Assembly: GCA_011620785.1 (NCBI GenBank)
Contig: WOYM01000094.1
Location: 1-9,734 of the forward strand
Source: Methanothrix sp.
GTDB taxonomy: Archaea > Halobacteriota > Methanosarcinia > Methanotrichales > Methanotrichaceae
DNA length: 9,734 bases
Direction of reading: 5' to 3'
Position 1 is the first letter of the stretch. Each line of letters starts with the position of its first letter. The translations under genes were made by a program, and so were the position numbers. The notes below the pieces were generated by a model. That model was not told where the DNA came from, searched no databases, and saw nothing but the letters and a program-made list of their open reading frames with translations. Of the stretch, positions 1 through 7,100 are shown piece by piece.

Positions 1-1
1 C

Positions 2-2383
2 ACTTCTATTAGATTCCTTTGCTTGACCGCATTATCTGATGGCTATAAGGTTCTTTGGCTGGCTCACACCCATCACCTTCTCGAACAGGCCTATAACAGT
101 TTTGGAGAGCATGTCGGCAAGATCACTGAACCTAAATCTGTTTTAAGGATTAGAGTTGTTTCAGGGACCATTGGGCATTTCCATATCGCAGATATCCAAT
201 CAGAAGATGACGTCGTTATTGCAACCTTGCAGACCGTGACTAAAGCCTATAGTGACGATCACTTTGCACTTAAATCATTTATCGATTCAGCCAGGGGAAA
301 GATACTTGTCATTTTCGACGAAGCGCACCATGCGCCAGCACCAAGCTATCGCAAGCTGCTAACGAGCCTCAGGGATCGCTGCAAAGATATGCTGCTATTG
401 GGTATGACGGCAACCCCTGTATACTCTAACGAAAAGCTTCAAGGCTGGCTCAATAAGCTATTCCCTCAGGGTATCCTCTACCAGGTCACTCCACAGTATC
501 TGATGGCTCAAGGCATACTGGCGAAGCCAATCCCTGAGCAGCAGGAGACCAATTTCACTCCAAACTTCGACTTGCGGGAATATCAAAAATGGGTTGGGAC
601 ATTTAGAGATATTCCTGAGGATATTATCACTCAACTCGCAGAGAATAATGATAGAAATATGTTTATTGCAGACCATTATGCCAGAAATAGAGAAAAATAT
701 GGAAAGACCCTGATATTTGCTGATCGGTGGTTCCAATGCGAGGCAATTGGCGAATACCTGGAAAAGAGGGGAATACGTGCTGGGACTATCTATTCAAGAG
801 ATGTTGCAGGACCGAGAACATCGGATGAACGCAATAAGCGAAAATCTGATGAAAATGCAGAGGTCCTTGAAGCTTTTCGAAAAAATGAGCTTGATGTTCT
901 CCTCAATGTTCGCATGCTTACTGAGGGAACGGATGTACCTGATGTAAAGACATGTTTCATAACTCGCCAGACCACTAGCAAAATATTGTTAACACAAATG
1001 GTTGGCAGGGCGTTGCGTGGTCCGAAATTTGGAGGAACTTCTGAAGCACACCTTGTCTTTTTTACAGATAACTGGGAGCAGTTCATCAATTGGGCAGATT
1101 ATGAATTAGTAGGTGGAGGTACCGATACCCATGAAGTAGAATATGGAAAGAGACCACCTCTGAGGTACATCTCGATCGAGCTTGTCCGAAAGCTCTCCGC
1201 CCAAATGGATAGCGGAATCAACATCAATCCAGGTCCATTTATGGAGTTTCTTCCCGTGGGGTGGTATAGAGTCGAATATGCTGCCAGAGAATCGGATAGT
1301 GAAGAGGTTGAACATGTCCAACGTCTCGTAATGGTATTCGAGCATGAGGCAAAAGGATATGAACAGCTTATAGGTGGATTGCTGTCACAGATCGATAACT
1401 GCTTTTATGATGAAGGGGTCCAGTTCCAGGATGTATCCTCGAAGATATCTAAATTGCAGAGAGATTACTTTCCAGGAAATCAAGGGCATTTCGGATCAAA
1501 TCTGCCGCAGGATATCTTTAGCATTGCTAGACATATTGCTCAGATTGGAACGGCACCAAGATTTTTTAATTTTGAAGAGAGAAGGTTGCATGACTTGGAT
1601 CTGGTTGCTGGAGAAATGATCAAAAAAGATTTATCTAGAACTCAAGAAGATGATGCAGTGCGTCTTGAATTTAACAGACAAGATCGATATTGGCAAGTAT
1701 TGTATATTACATATGAGCTTTTCAAGAGCCAATACAATGCTTGTGCAGAGAGATTGCTCCATATGCGTCGTCATGGTGCGGATCCAGGTGGTCATATAAT
1801 GATAGCAACAACTATGTCGCCACCCGATCGAGAACCATCTGAAGAGCTGAAAACACAGGTAAAAGAAAGAGACGGCAGATGCCTTTGCTGTGGATCTATC
1901 AATACTCGATACCTGGAAGTTGACCATATCATCCCCAAATATTTTGGTGGCAATAATATCCTCGATAACCTTCAAACACTTTGCAGCAGATGCAATCAGC
2001 TAAAAGGCACTAAACATATCAACTTTAGAGATTGTCAGACCGATTTAACTATGCCACCTTGTAGCTTTCCCGAGTTTGAGACACCTACGGGCCGTAAAGC
2101 TGGAACACCTGAGGCTTGGGGACAATTCCTGTGCAGAGTCTTTAATTTCTTTTATCAATGCAGTGCCGTTCACGCATTGACAATTGGAAAGAGGGGTGAT
2201 TCTTTCTACAATTGGCATGTTGAACTAAATGCGGGTAATGATCCAAGATGGTTGGAGCCGCATTTGCCAGGGCTATTGACCCGTATTGCTGAAGCGAAAG
2301 AGACGGGCAGATATGGAATTCCAACATCAATTACCGTGAGCGCGCCGGACCTACCCGAAGTTAAATGCAAGCGAAAGAGGTGA
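2..2383 (+). CDS. SF2 DEAH helicase-HNH nuclease fusion, 5' partial
   Basis: A superfamily 2 DNA helicase/translocase joined to an HNH nuclease, probably a restriction- or defence-type enzyme. The frame is open to the left edge, and the first visible residues (KVLWLAHTHHLLEQA, motif Ia region) normally follow the Walker A lysine closely, so motif I lies just outside; the TTG at 23 is not a believable start. Visible motifs are DEAH (317-328), TATP (motif III, 407-418), a motif IV-like KTLIFADRW, TEGTDVPDV (motif V) and QMVGRALRG (motif VI, 995-1021). After a long middle region of unknown fold comes a McrA-type HNH module: CLCC (1880-1891), VDHIIP (from 1919), DNL, and CSRCNQLKG (from 1982), giving paired zinc cysteines plus the catalytic-type His and Asn. 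About 120 residues of unrecognised sequence follow. Base use is AT-richer than in the operon at 3509-8320. Helicase and HNH calls are firm; the defence role is inferred. Confidence 0.9.
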   Translation, partial: TSIRFLCLTALSDGYKVLWLAHTHHLLEQAYNSFGEHVGKITEPKSVLRIRVVSGTIGHFHIADIQSEDDVVIATLQTVTKAYSDDHFALKSFIDSARGKILVIFDEAHHAPAPSYRKLLTSLRDRCKDMLLLGMTATPVYSNEKLQGWLNKLFPQGILYQVTPQYLMAQGILAKPIPEQQETNFTPNFDLREYQKWVGTFRDIPEDIITQLAENNDRNMFIADHYARNREKYGKTLIFADRWFQCEAIGEYLEKRGIRAGTIYSRDVAGPRTSDERNKRKSDENAEVLEAFRKNELDVLLNVRMLTEGTDVPDVKTCFITRQTTSKILLTQMVGRALRGPKFGGTSEAHLVFFTDNWEQFINWADYELVGGGTDTHEVEYGKRPPLRYISIELVRKLSAQMDSGININPGPFMEFLPVGWYRVEYAARESDSEEVEHVQRLVMVFEHEAKGYEQLIGGLLSQIDNCFYDEGVQFQDVSSKISKLQRDYFPGNQGHFGSNLPQDIFSIARHIAQIGTAPRFFNFEERRLHDLDLVAGEMIKKDLSRTQEDDAVRLEFNRQDRYWQVLYITYELFKSQYNACAERLLHMRRHGADPGGHIMIATTMSPPDREPSEELKTQVKERDGRCLCCGSINTRYLEVDHIIPKYFGGNNILDNLQTLCSRCNQLKGTKHINFRDCQTDLTMPPCSFPEFETPTGRKAGTPEAWGQFLCRVFNFFYQCSAVHALTIGKRGDSFYNWHVELNAGNDPRWLEPHLPGLLTRIAEAKETGRYGIPTSITVSAPDLPEVKCKRKR

Positions 2384-2384
2384 T
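2377..2384 (+). promoter_or_regulatory. Shine-Dalgarno site of the gene at 2391
   Basis: GAGGTGAT is a near-perfect complement of the archaeal 16S rRNA 3' end and lies 6 nt before the ATG at 2391. It contains the TGA stop codon of the helicase gene (2381-2383), so ribosomes finishing the helicase are placed to start the small downstream protein. This supports both the ATG choice and a two-gene operon. Confidence 0.8.
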
Positions 2385-2390
2385 CTAGTA

Positions 2391-2645
2391 ATGGACACAA
2401 CAGACTTCGATATCATAAAAGCAATTGCCAGCCTCAAGGTACCCTATCCCAAAGCAGATAGGATCCTCTCCATGGCAAATATAGATCCAGAGGAGCTTGG
2501 CGCGCGTCTGGGCGGACTGGAGATGCAGGGATTTGTCAAGACACTGAGCGAAGCAGATATGGAGGGCTCCAGCCTCCCTAACGGCATAACTGCTGCAGGG
2601 CTGACAAATCTTGGCAAGAGGGCTTTATCAGGGCCGAGATGGTAG
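2391..2645 (+). CDS. Small winged-helix-like protein, partner of the helicase
   Basis: An 84-residue soluble protein. It opens with an acidic start (MDTTDFDIIKAIASLKVPYP) and then has a helix-turn-helix-like stretch, with DPEELGARLGGLEMQGFVK resembling the recognition helix and start of the wing in archaeal winged-helix proteins. The C-terminal half has a GLTNLGKRAL segment like the last helix of such domains. There are no cysteines and no membrane segment. The start is fixed by the strong ribosome site at 2377-2384, and the gene sits 7 nt after the helicase stop, so the two are very probably co-transcribed. It could be an autoregulator of the locus or a small accessory subunit; sequence alone does not decide. 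The winged-helix assignment is by pattern only. Confidence 0.75.
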   Translation: MDTTDFDIIKAIASLKVPYPKADRILSMANIDPEELGARLGGLEMQGFVKTLSEADMEGSSLPNGITAAGLTNLGKRALSGPRW

Positions 2646-2759
2646 GGCAATTACAGCTAGATGACATTTATGCACCGGTCGATCTTTGCAGCCAGGTTGG
2701 GAGGCATGATCGCTTCTTATTCAGTCTCCTGTGGCATTTTGCTGGTAGCAGCGCAGCAA

Positions 2760-2915
2760 TCACAGCTTGCCCTTGAGAAGCTGGTAGACGAAGTAGACCA
2801 GGAGGATGAATACCGCCACTCCTGCCAGGTACCAGATGGCTCTCCAGATGGCGATGACGATTATGATTGCCAGGGCCAGAATGATCAGGTTCTTGATGGT
2901 ATTGTCGTTAGCCAT
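2760..2915 (-). CDS. Small two-helix membrane protein (51 aa)
   Basis: A 51-residue protein starting MANDNTIKNL. It has two hydrophobic stretches, roughly residues 8-24 (LIILALAIIIVIAIW) and 27-47 (WYLAGVAVFILLVYFVYQLL). Only a short linker with one arginine separates them, and the tail KGKL is basic, so a membrane hairpin with its C-terminus in the cytoplasm is likely. The frame extends upstream to 3020, but the extra segment is polar and unlike the rest. The ATG at 2915 lies 26 nt from a TATA-like box and has no Shine-Dalgarno site, which suits a leaderless message. It is convergent with the gene ending at 2645 and divergent from the TPR gene. The family is not recognised; the hydrophobic pattern makes a real protein more likely than the opposite-strand frame at 2661-2945. 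Confidence 0.65.
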   Translation of the reverse strand: MANDNTIKNLIILALAIIIVIAIWRAIWYLAGVAVFILLVYFVYQLLKGKL

Positions 2916-2937
2916 GTCCAACCAATATGTGATGTTA

Positions 2938-2945
2938 TGATATAG
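2938..2945 (-). promoter_or_regulatory. TATA box of the small membrane protein gene
   Basis: On the minus strand this reads CTATATCA. Its centre is about 26 nt upstream of the ATG at 2915, the normal distance from an archaeal TATA box to the transcription start, so transcription would begin at or next to the start codon. Confidence 0.45.
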
Positions 2946-3032
2946 CTGTTTCGAGGGAAATGGCAAGAGACTGCCAGGCTTGTGGCTTCGGATAAAATTA
3001 TACCTCTTCTTCAGGCACAAAAGCTATACAGC

Positions 3033-3467
3033 ATGAAAAAAAGGCTTATCCGCATGAAAAATACTGATCCATACGACCAAAATGAGGATAGTTGGACTGG
3101 AACTGATAAAGATGCAATCAATTGCTATAATGAGGCCCTAAAGCTAAATCCCAGCTTGGCGAGAGCTTGGTGTTCAAAAGGCTATGCCCTTATTAAATTA
3201 AAGAAGTATGAAGAATCTCATGCATGTCTGGATGAGGCTTTGCGAATCAATCCGAGATATGCCCCCTGCTGGACCATAAAGGGCTGGGCATTTAATTCCC
3301 AGAATAAGCACAAGGATGCCCTGGTATATCTGGATAGAGCCATAGAACTGGATCCTCATTATATGGATGCATGGTACCAGAAGCATTTGGCTCTCAAAGA
3401 TCTTAATCGTAAAGCAGAAGCGGATGTGGCCCTCGCCAAAGCTAGAGAATTAGGCTTTACAGGCTAA
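3033..3467 (+). CDS. Small TPR-repeat protein
   Basis: A soluble protein of 144 residues consisting almost only of tetratricopeptide repeats, which form helical hairpins that bind other proteins. Three units are visible: DAINCYNEALKLNPSLARAW, then a unit around YEESHACLDEALRINPRYAP, then a unit around HKDALVYLDRAIELDPHYMD. Each shows the typical spacing of A/G/Y residues and a proline at the turn. A final helix (AEADVALAKARELG) caps the array. The frame can be opened by GTG at 2982, ATG at 3033 or ATG at 3054, none with a good Shine-Dalgarno site. The GCTATACA box at 3023-3030 would suit a leaderless start at 3054 (137 residues). The partner is unknown. It is divergent from the membrane protein and convergent with the five-gene operon. 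Confidence 0.85.
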   Translation: MKKRLIRMKNTDPYDQNEDSWTGTDKDAINCYNEALKLNPSLARAWCSKGYALIKLKKYEESHACLDEALRINPRYAPCWTIKGWAFNSQNKHKDALVYLDRAIELDPHYMDAWYQKHLALKDLNRKAEADVALAKARELGFTG

Positions 3468-3508
3468 ATATTCACTTTCCCAGGTCGCAATGCTCTTCTT
3501 ATGAGAGG

Positions 3509-4873
3509 CTAGTCCATTTTGCCATCCCAGCTCTCTCTTATGCTTCTGGCAGCCAGCATTGCAGTGGAAAAACAGGACTGCAAGTTGTATCCTCCTGTAT
3601 CGCCATCCACATCGAGCACCTCTCCTGCCAGATATAGCCCCTTTACCAGTCTTGATTGCATCGTCTTGGGATTGACCTCCTTCCAGTCCACCCCTCCCCT
3701 TGTGACCATGGCAGCTTCAAAGCCATCCGGCCTTGATATGGTCAGCGGCAGGCCGACGAGGATATCTACCAGATGCATTCGTTCTCTTCTTCTCAGTTGA
3801 GAGAGGCCGAGATCAGGATCGATCCCACAGATCTCGATAATTCGCCCAATCAGCCTGGATGGCAGAGGGACGGAGCAGGGGATACTGGATAGGAGCGATT
3901 TTACCGTGCGACTCCCCTCCTTTCCAGATAACTTCAGAATCCATCCCTCCAGAGCTGCACGCTTCTCTTTCGGGACGAAAGAGAGCTTCAAGATATCATT
4001 TGGCTGAACATACCGGGACAGGTCGAGAATAGCAGGACCGGAAAGCCCTTCGTGAGTGAGCAGAAGGTCGCCCTGCCCTTCCCTGGTCTTCTTGGGATTA
4101 TTTAAAGAAATTTTTATATTCTCTAATGATATACCTGCTAGATCATGGAATGGATAGTCTTTTATGATAATTGGGGTTAGAGCTGGTCCGATCTCTGTCA
4201 CCCTGTGGCCGAGGGAGCGAGCGAATCTGTAGCCGTCTCCGGAGGAACCTGTGGCAGGATAGGAGCATCCGCCGGTGGCAATGACCAGAATGGAGGATCG
4301 ATAACTAAAGCCGTCACCCGAGAGAACAAATCCGTCTTCTATCTTGTTAACAGTCCTGACATCCTTCAGGCATTGGATCTCAATATCTGCCTCTCTGCAG
4401 TCTTTGATCAGGATGTCGAGCACATCCTTTGACCTGCGGGTCTGGGGGAATATCTTGCCACCGGGCTCGCTTGCCATTTCCAGCCCTTTTGCCTCAAAGT
4501 AAGAGATGAGATCCTGGTTCGTGAAGCCCATGATGGCCGGCCGCAGGAATCGGCCATGCTCTTCGTAGTGATCGAGGAAGTTGCGTATGTCTCCCTCATG
4601 GGTTATGTTGCACTGGCCGGAGCCGGATAGGAGAAGCTTCCTTCCTGGAGATTTCTTCTTTTCAAGGATGAGGATACGCCTGTTATCTCTTCGATGATCA
4701 TCATTTCTGGCGTTCTGCCGGCAGTTTATGGCGCAAAATAGGCCTGCGGGACCTGCGCCTATGACGATCAGATCATATCTCCTGCAAGGGTAATTATCAA
4801 GAGGCCCTTTCTGCTCCAATTCACTCTGGTTTTCAACTTCTTGCCGCATGAGTACAGCCCGCATCAATGTCAT
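3509..4873 (-). CDS. HI0933/YhiN-family FAD-binding oxidoreductase
   Basis: A flavoprotein of the HI0933 (YhiN) family, often annotated as NAD(P)/FAD-dependent oxidoreductase; the substrate is unknown for most members. Near the N-terminus lies YDLIVIGAGPAGLFCA, the dinucleotide-binding fold with GxGxxG. It is followed by the family hallmark GRKLLLSGSGQCNITHEGD, by LVIATGGCSYPATGSSGDGY in mid-protein, and by GLYLAGEVLDVDGDTGGYNL plus QSCFSTAMLAA at the C-terminus, which closes the FAD site. At 454 residues it is longer than the usual roughly 390-420 because about 32 residues precede the Rossmann strand. ATGs at 4864 and 4849 are alternatives, and no ribosome site is decisive. It lies 19 nt behind the iron-sulfur protein gene and is the last gene of the minus-strand operon, so it may supply a redox step to that set, though the family also occurs alone. 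Confidence 0.9.
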   Translation of the reverse strand: MTLMRAVLMRQEVENQSELEQKGPLDNYPCRRYDLIVIGAGPAGLFCAINCRQNARNDDHRRDNRRILILEKKKSPGRKLLLSGSGQCNITHEGDIRNFLDHYEEHGRFLRPAIMGFTNQDLISYFEAKGLEMASEPGGKIFPQTRRSKDVLDILIKDCREADIEIQCLKDVRTVNKIEDGFVLSGDGFSYRSSILVIATGGCSYPATGSSGDGYRFARSLGHRVTEIGPALTPIIIKDYPFHDLAGISLENIKISLNNPKKTREGQGDLLLTHEGLSGPAILDLSRYVQPNDILKLSFVPKEKRAALEGWILKLSGKEGSRTVKSLLSSIPCSVPLPSRLIGRIIEICGIDPDLGLSQLRRRERMHLVDILVGLPLTISRPDGFEAAMVTRGGVDWKEVNPKTMQSRLVKGLYLAGEVLDVDGDTGGYNLQSCFSTAMLAARSIRESWDGKMD

Positions 4874-4892
4874 TCTCTCATTGAAAATTAAC

Positions 4893-5573
4893 TTACCACA
4901 CCTTCAAATCGATCCCTTCGATCCTCAACCGCATCCCTTCGGAGTGCACCACCACTCCTGAGTGCACCTTCTGCATCATGCAGTGCTCGGGCAGAAATCG
5001 CACCGTCTCCCCCACCTCCGGCCTCCTGCCCCGGCATACTGTGCCCTCGAAGGCCAAAACCAGGCATATGCCAATGTCCTCGGGCACAGGCAATCCCTGA
5101 AGCAGATGGACCGGCCCGACCAGATGGACGGTAACGACGCCCTGGCCGGATTTGAGCACTTTAGCAAAATGAGTAATGGGACAGCCCAGCGGCCGGTATC
5201 GGAAGATGTCACCCTCCTCGAGCCGGGCCGCGGGATTGAAGGGATGCAGGTCCTCCCGGCAGGATGGCTCTCCTGGCAGGGGTGAGAGGGAGAAGTCAGC
5301 TGAGAGTCCATCCAGAACGCCCACGATCTCCTCTGTCCTCTCCGAAGAGCCGAGGAGCCCCGCAATCTCCTCCGCCCTGCCACTGAACCTCTCCTGCTTG
5401 AGAATGGGACACCTCGCAAGGCCTGCCATATCCACAAGCTTTCCGGCAAACTCCCGGCAACTGGAAAATCCGCACTCCCCGCAGTTGTACCCCGGCAGGA
5501 GCTTCTCAATCCGCTTCACGATCCTCCAAACCTCATCAACCTCATCATTCGCCGGTGTACTCCATGAATCCAT
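4893..5573 (-). CDS. CdhE/RnfB-like [4Fe-4S] domain protein
   Basis: A soluble 226-residue protein with an N-terminal four-cysteine iron-sulfur domain. LLPGYNCGECGFSSC and a later ARCPIL give C31-x2-C34-x4-C39-x15-C55, the pattern of the [4Fe-4S] domain in the corrinoid protein subunit CdhE/AcsC, in RnfB and in related proteins. The rest (about 60-226) is not recognised. It is rich in short beta-like segments with conserved-looking pieces (DLHPFNPAARLEEGD, RPLGCPITHF, PEVGETVRFLPEHC), suggesting a beta-barrel domain. Its start overlaps the end of the GTPase gene by 29 nt. An alternative GTG at 5519, with GGAGG only 3 nt before it, would give a protein beginning just before the cysteine motif. 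The cluster call is firm; electron transfer or corrinoid/metal-site maturation is inferred from the neighbours. Confidence 0.85.
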   Translation of the reverse strand: MDSWSTPANDEVDEVWRIVKRIEKLLPGYNCGECGFSSCREFAGKLVDMAGLARCPILKQERFSGRAEEIAGLLGSSERTEEIVGVLDGLSADFSLSPLPGEPSCREDLHPFNPAARLEEGDIFRYRPLGCPITHFAKVLKSGQGVVTVHLVGPVHLLQGLPVPEDIGICLVLAFEGTVCRGRRPEVGETVRFLPEHCMMQKVHSGVVVHSEGMRLRIEGIDLKVW

Positions 5574-6243
5574 CCAGATGGCGGAGCATTCCCCGGTGGT
5601 GCTCCTTGGAGACGCGCAACTCGCCGGTACATAAGGTGCAGATGGCTAAAGGAGGGTTATGCCGCAAGGTCATCACTCCCGAGATCTCCGGCCAGCCCAA
5701 GATCAGCTCGGCGAATTCAGAGGAGCCCTTGCCGGTCAGGCCGTTGGCCTCGATGATCCGGCAACCGGGATTTGCCTCCAGGATGCGCTCTCTGAAGACC
5801 TCCCTCTCCGCCTGGGAGACGAGGTCGCCCTTGGTCATGACCGCAGCATCGGCGGTGGTGAGGAGCGGCCCCACCTTCAACGGACTATTCGGGCCGGTAG
5901 TAACATCGATCACGCAGATGGCCAGAGCTTGATCCGGATAAGGAGCGCAGCGCAGGCACAGGCCGGCAGTCTCGTTTAACAGGATTCCCGCCCCCTGCCC
6001 CTTTGCCCAGCCGAGCATCTCATCCACATTGTAGATGGCATAGTGATCGGGACACATATCCTTTGACAGGCCCACGGCTACGGGCAGGCCGAGCCTTTTG
6101 AAGCGAAGGTCGTCCTCGGTCCACATGCAGTCGATCTTCACCAGAGCAGGAGCAGCCCCCGCCCTGATCAGATCCTTTACCGCATGCATGAGAACTGACG
6201 TCTTGCCCGCGCCCGGCGTCCCCGCCACCACCACCATCTTCAA
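5545..6243 (-). CDS. HypB/UreG-like P-loop GTPase with extra cysteine pairs
   Basis: A cytoplasmic 232-residue P-loop NTPase resembling the SIMIBI-class metal-insertion GTPases HypB, UreG and CooC. Walker A is GTPGAGKT (8-15). A KIDCMWTEDD region follows (36-45), then NETAGLCLRC (90-99) at the switch II position with a CxxC pair, then CVIDVTTG (110-117), and TKGD (137-140) standing where NKxD gives guanine specificity. A second pair, C202-x2-C205, is followed by two histidines (215-216), so it probably binds metal or a cluster. The TTG at 6243 overlaps the upstream TGA as TTGA and has GAGGT 6 nt before it; ATG at 6237 is the alternative with poorer spacing. It overlaps genes on both sides, arguing for a shared complex with the ABC ATPase and the Fe-S protein. 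The nickel, corrinoid or other cargo is not shown. Confidence 0.85.
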   Translation of the reverse strand: MKMVVVAGTPGAGKTSVLMHAVKDLIRAGAAPALVKIDCMWTEDDLRFKRLGLPVAVGLSKDMCPDHYAIYNVDEMLGWAKGQGAGILLNETAGLCLRCAPYPDQALAICVIDVTTGPNSPLKVGPLLTTADAAVMTKGDLVSQAEREVFRERILEANPGCRIIEANGLTGKGSSEFAELILGWPEISGVMTLRHNPPLAICTLCTGELRVSKEHHRGMLRHLDGFMEYTGE

Positions 6244-7100
6244 GCTACTACCTCGCCCTGACGGATGGTCTCACGCAGGCCGGTGAGCCAGCCGTCCACC
6301 CTCTCGATATCCAGAAAGATCCTATGTTCCTCGTTACTGGTGCTGATGACCTTGGTCATGCCCCCGTTTTTCATTACAATCCTGCGGGTAGCCATCAGGG
6401 CCAGCATGGGATCGTGAGTTACCACCACCACTATCTTTCCCTCGCCGGAAAGGAGACGCAATGCCTCCTGCTTTTTTATTCCCGCGTTCTCGATCTCGTC
6501 TATCAATACTATTGGCGAGTCGCTGATAACAGCAATGTCCGCCACCATCAGGGCCCGGGATTGGCCGCCGCTGAGAATGGTGAGCTGAAACTCGGGGCTT
6601 ATGGGCTCGCCGGTCAGGGTATTGGCCAGCTCGATGACTTTGTCCGCCAGATGTGGATCTTTGCCCCGAGACTTGGCATGCATCCGCAAGAACTCTCCCA
6701 CCTGCATGTCCGCCAGGAAATGCATATTCTGGGAGAGCTGGGCTACCAGCTTCTTCCTCGGGTCATAACGCTGCTCGTTTTTCGGCACCTGGCCATTGAT
6801 CAGAATGCTGCGCCCAGTGGGGGTATCTCCCAGGGCAAACTGCTCTATATCGGAGATAAGAGTGCTCTTGCCTGAGCCCGTGGGCCCCACAATTCCTATT
6901 ATCTCTCCCCGGGAGATCTCTATCTCATGGACAAGATCCTGGTGGCCGCACTTGTCCACTCCACCCAGAACGGTGAGCGTCAAGGGCTGACTGTTGGTCT
7001 CATTGCGGACCGCTGCCTGGCTCGTCGCAGCGCCCATCGGCTGATCAGCTATATCAGCTATCCTTTTCCGGCTCATTGTATCGCTAATAGTCTGGCTCAC
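6240..7100 (-). CDS. Soluble single-domain ABC-type ATPase
   Basis: An ABC-class ATPase of 286 residues. From the GTG start the motifs are Walker A GPTGSGKST (72-80), a Q-loop region (AQLSQN, 120-125), the signature LSGGQ (176-180), Walker B VLIDE (198-202) and the H-loop VTHD (227-230), so it should hydrolyse ATP. About 40 residues of polar N-terminal sequence precede the domain, and a short helical tail ends it. No permease or binding protein is nearby, so it is unlikely to be a transporter. A soluble, energy-coupling role like that of AtwA (component A2 of methyl-coenzyme M reductase activation) is a better model, though AtwA has two ABC domains. GTG at 7100 is chosen over 7136 because GGAGG lies 7 nt before it and it overlaps the cysteate synthase stop as GTGA. 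Confidence 0.88.
   Translation of the reverse strand: MSQTISDTMSRKRIADIADQPMGAATSQAAVRNETNSQPLTLTVLGGVDKCGHQDLVHEIEISRGEIIGIVGPTGSGKSTLISDIEQFALGDTPTGRSILINGQVPKNEQRYDPRKKLVAQLSQNMHFLADMQVGEFLRMHAKSRGKDPHLADKVIELANTLTGEPISPEFQLTILSGGQSRALMVADIAVISDSPIVLIDEIENAGIKKQEALRLLSGEGKIVVVVTHDPMLALMATRRIVMKNGGMTKVISTSNEEHRIFLDIERVDGWLTGLRETIRQGEVVA
6250..6254 (-). promoter_or_regulatory. Ribosome site of the GTPase gene
   Basis: GAGGT on the minus strand lies inside the end of the ABC ATPase gene, 6 nt before the TTG at 6243 and 12 nt before the ATG at 6237. The spacing favours the unusual TTG start, which overlaps the ABC stop codon. Confidence 0.55.

Noticed and set aside
23..25. TTG as the true start of the helicase gene
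   Set aside because: The frame is open to the left edge and the encoded protein would lack helicase motif I, while all later motifs are intact; the gene is cut by the window.
2661..2945. 94-residue plus-strand reading frame
   Set aside because: It is the antisense of the hydrophobic membrane protein, which explains its odd acidic run (DEVDQEDEY); no ribosome site.
4976..5509. 177-residue minus-strand frame inside the Fe-S protein gene
   Set aside because: Same strand, shifted frame, rich in Ser/Arg/Gly with no domain pattern; the Fe-S frame has a clear cysteine motif.
6240..7100. ABC protein as part of a membrane transporter
   Set aside because: No permease or solute-binding gene adjoins it; the neighbours are soluble enzymes with overlapping frames.
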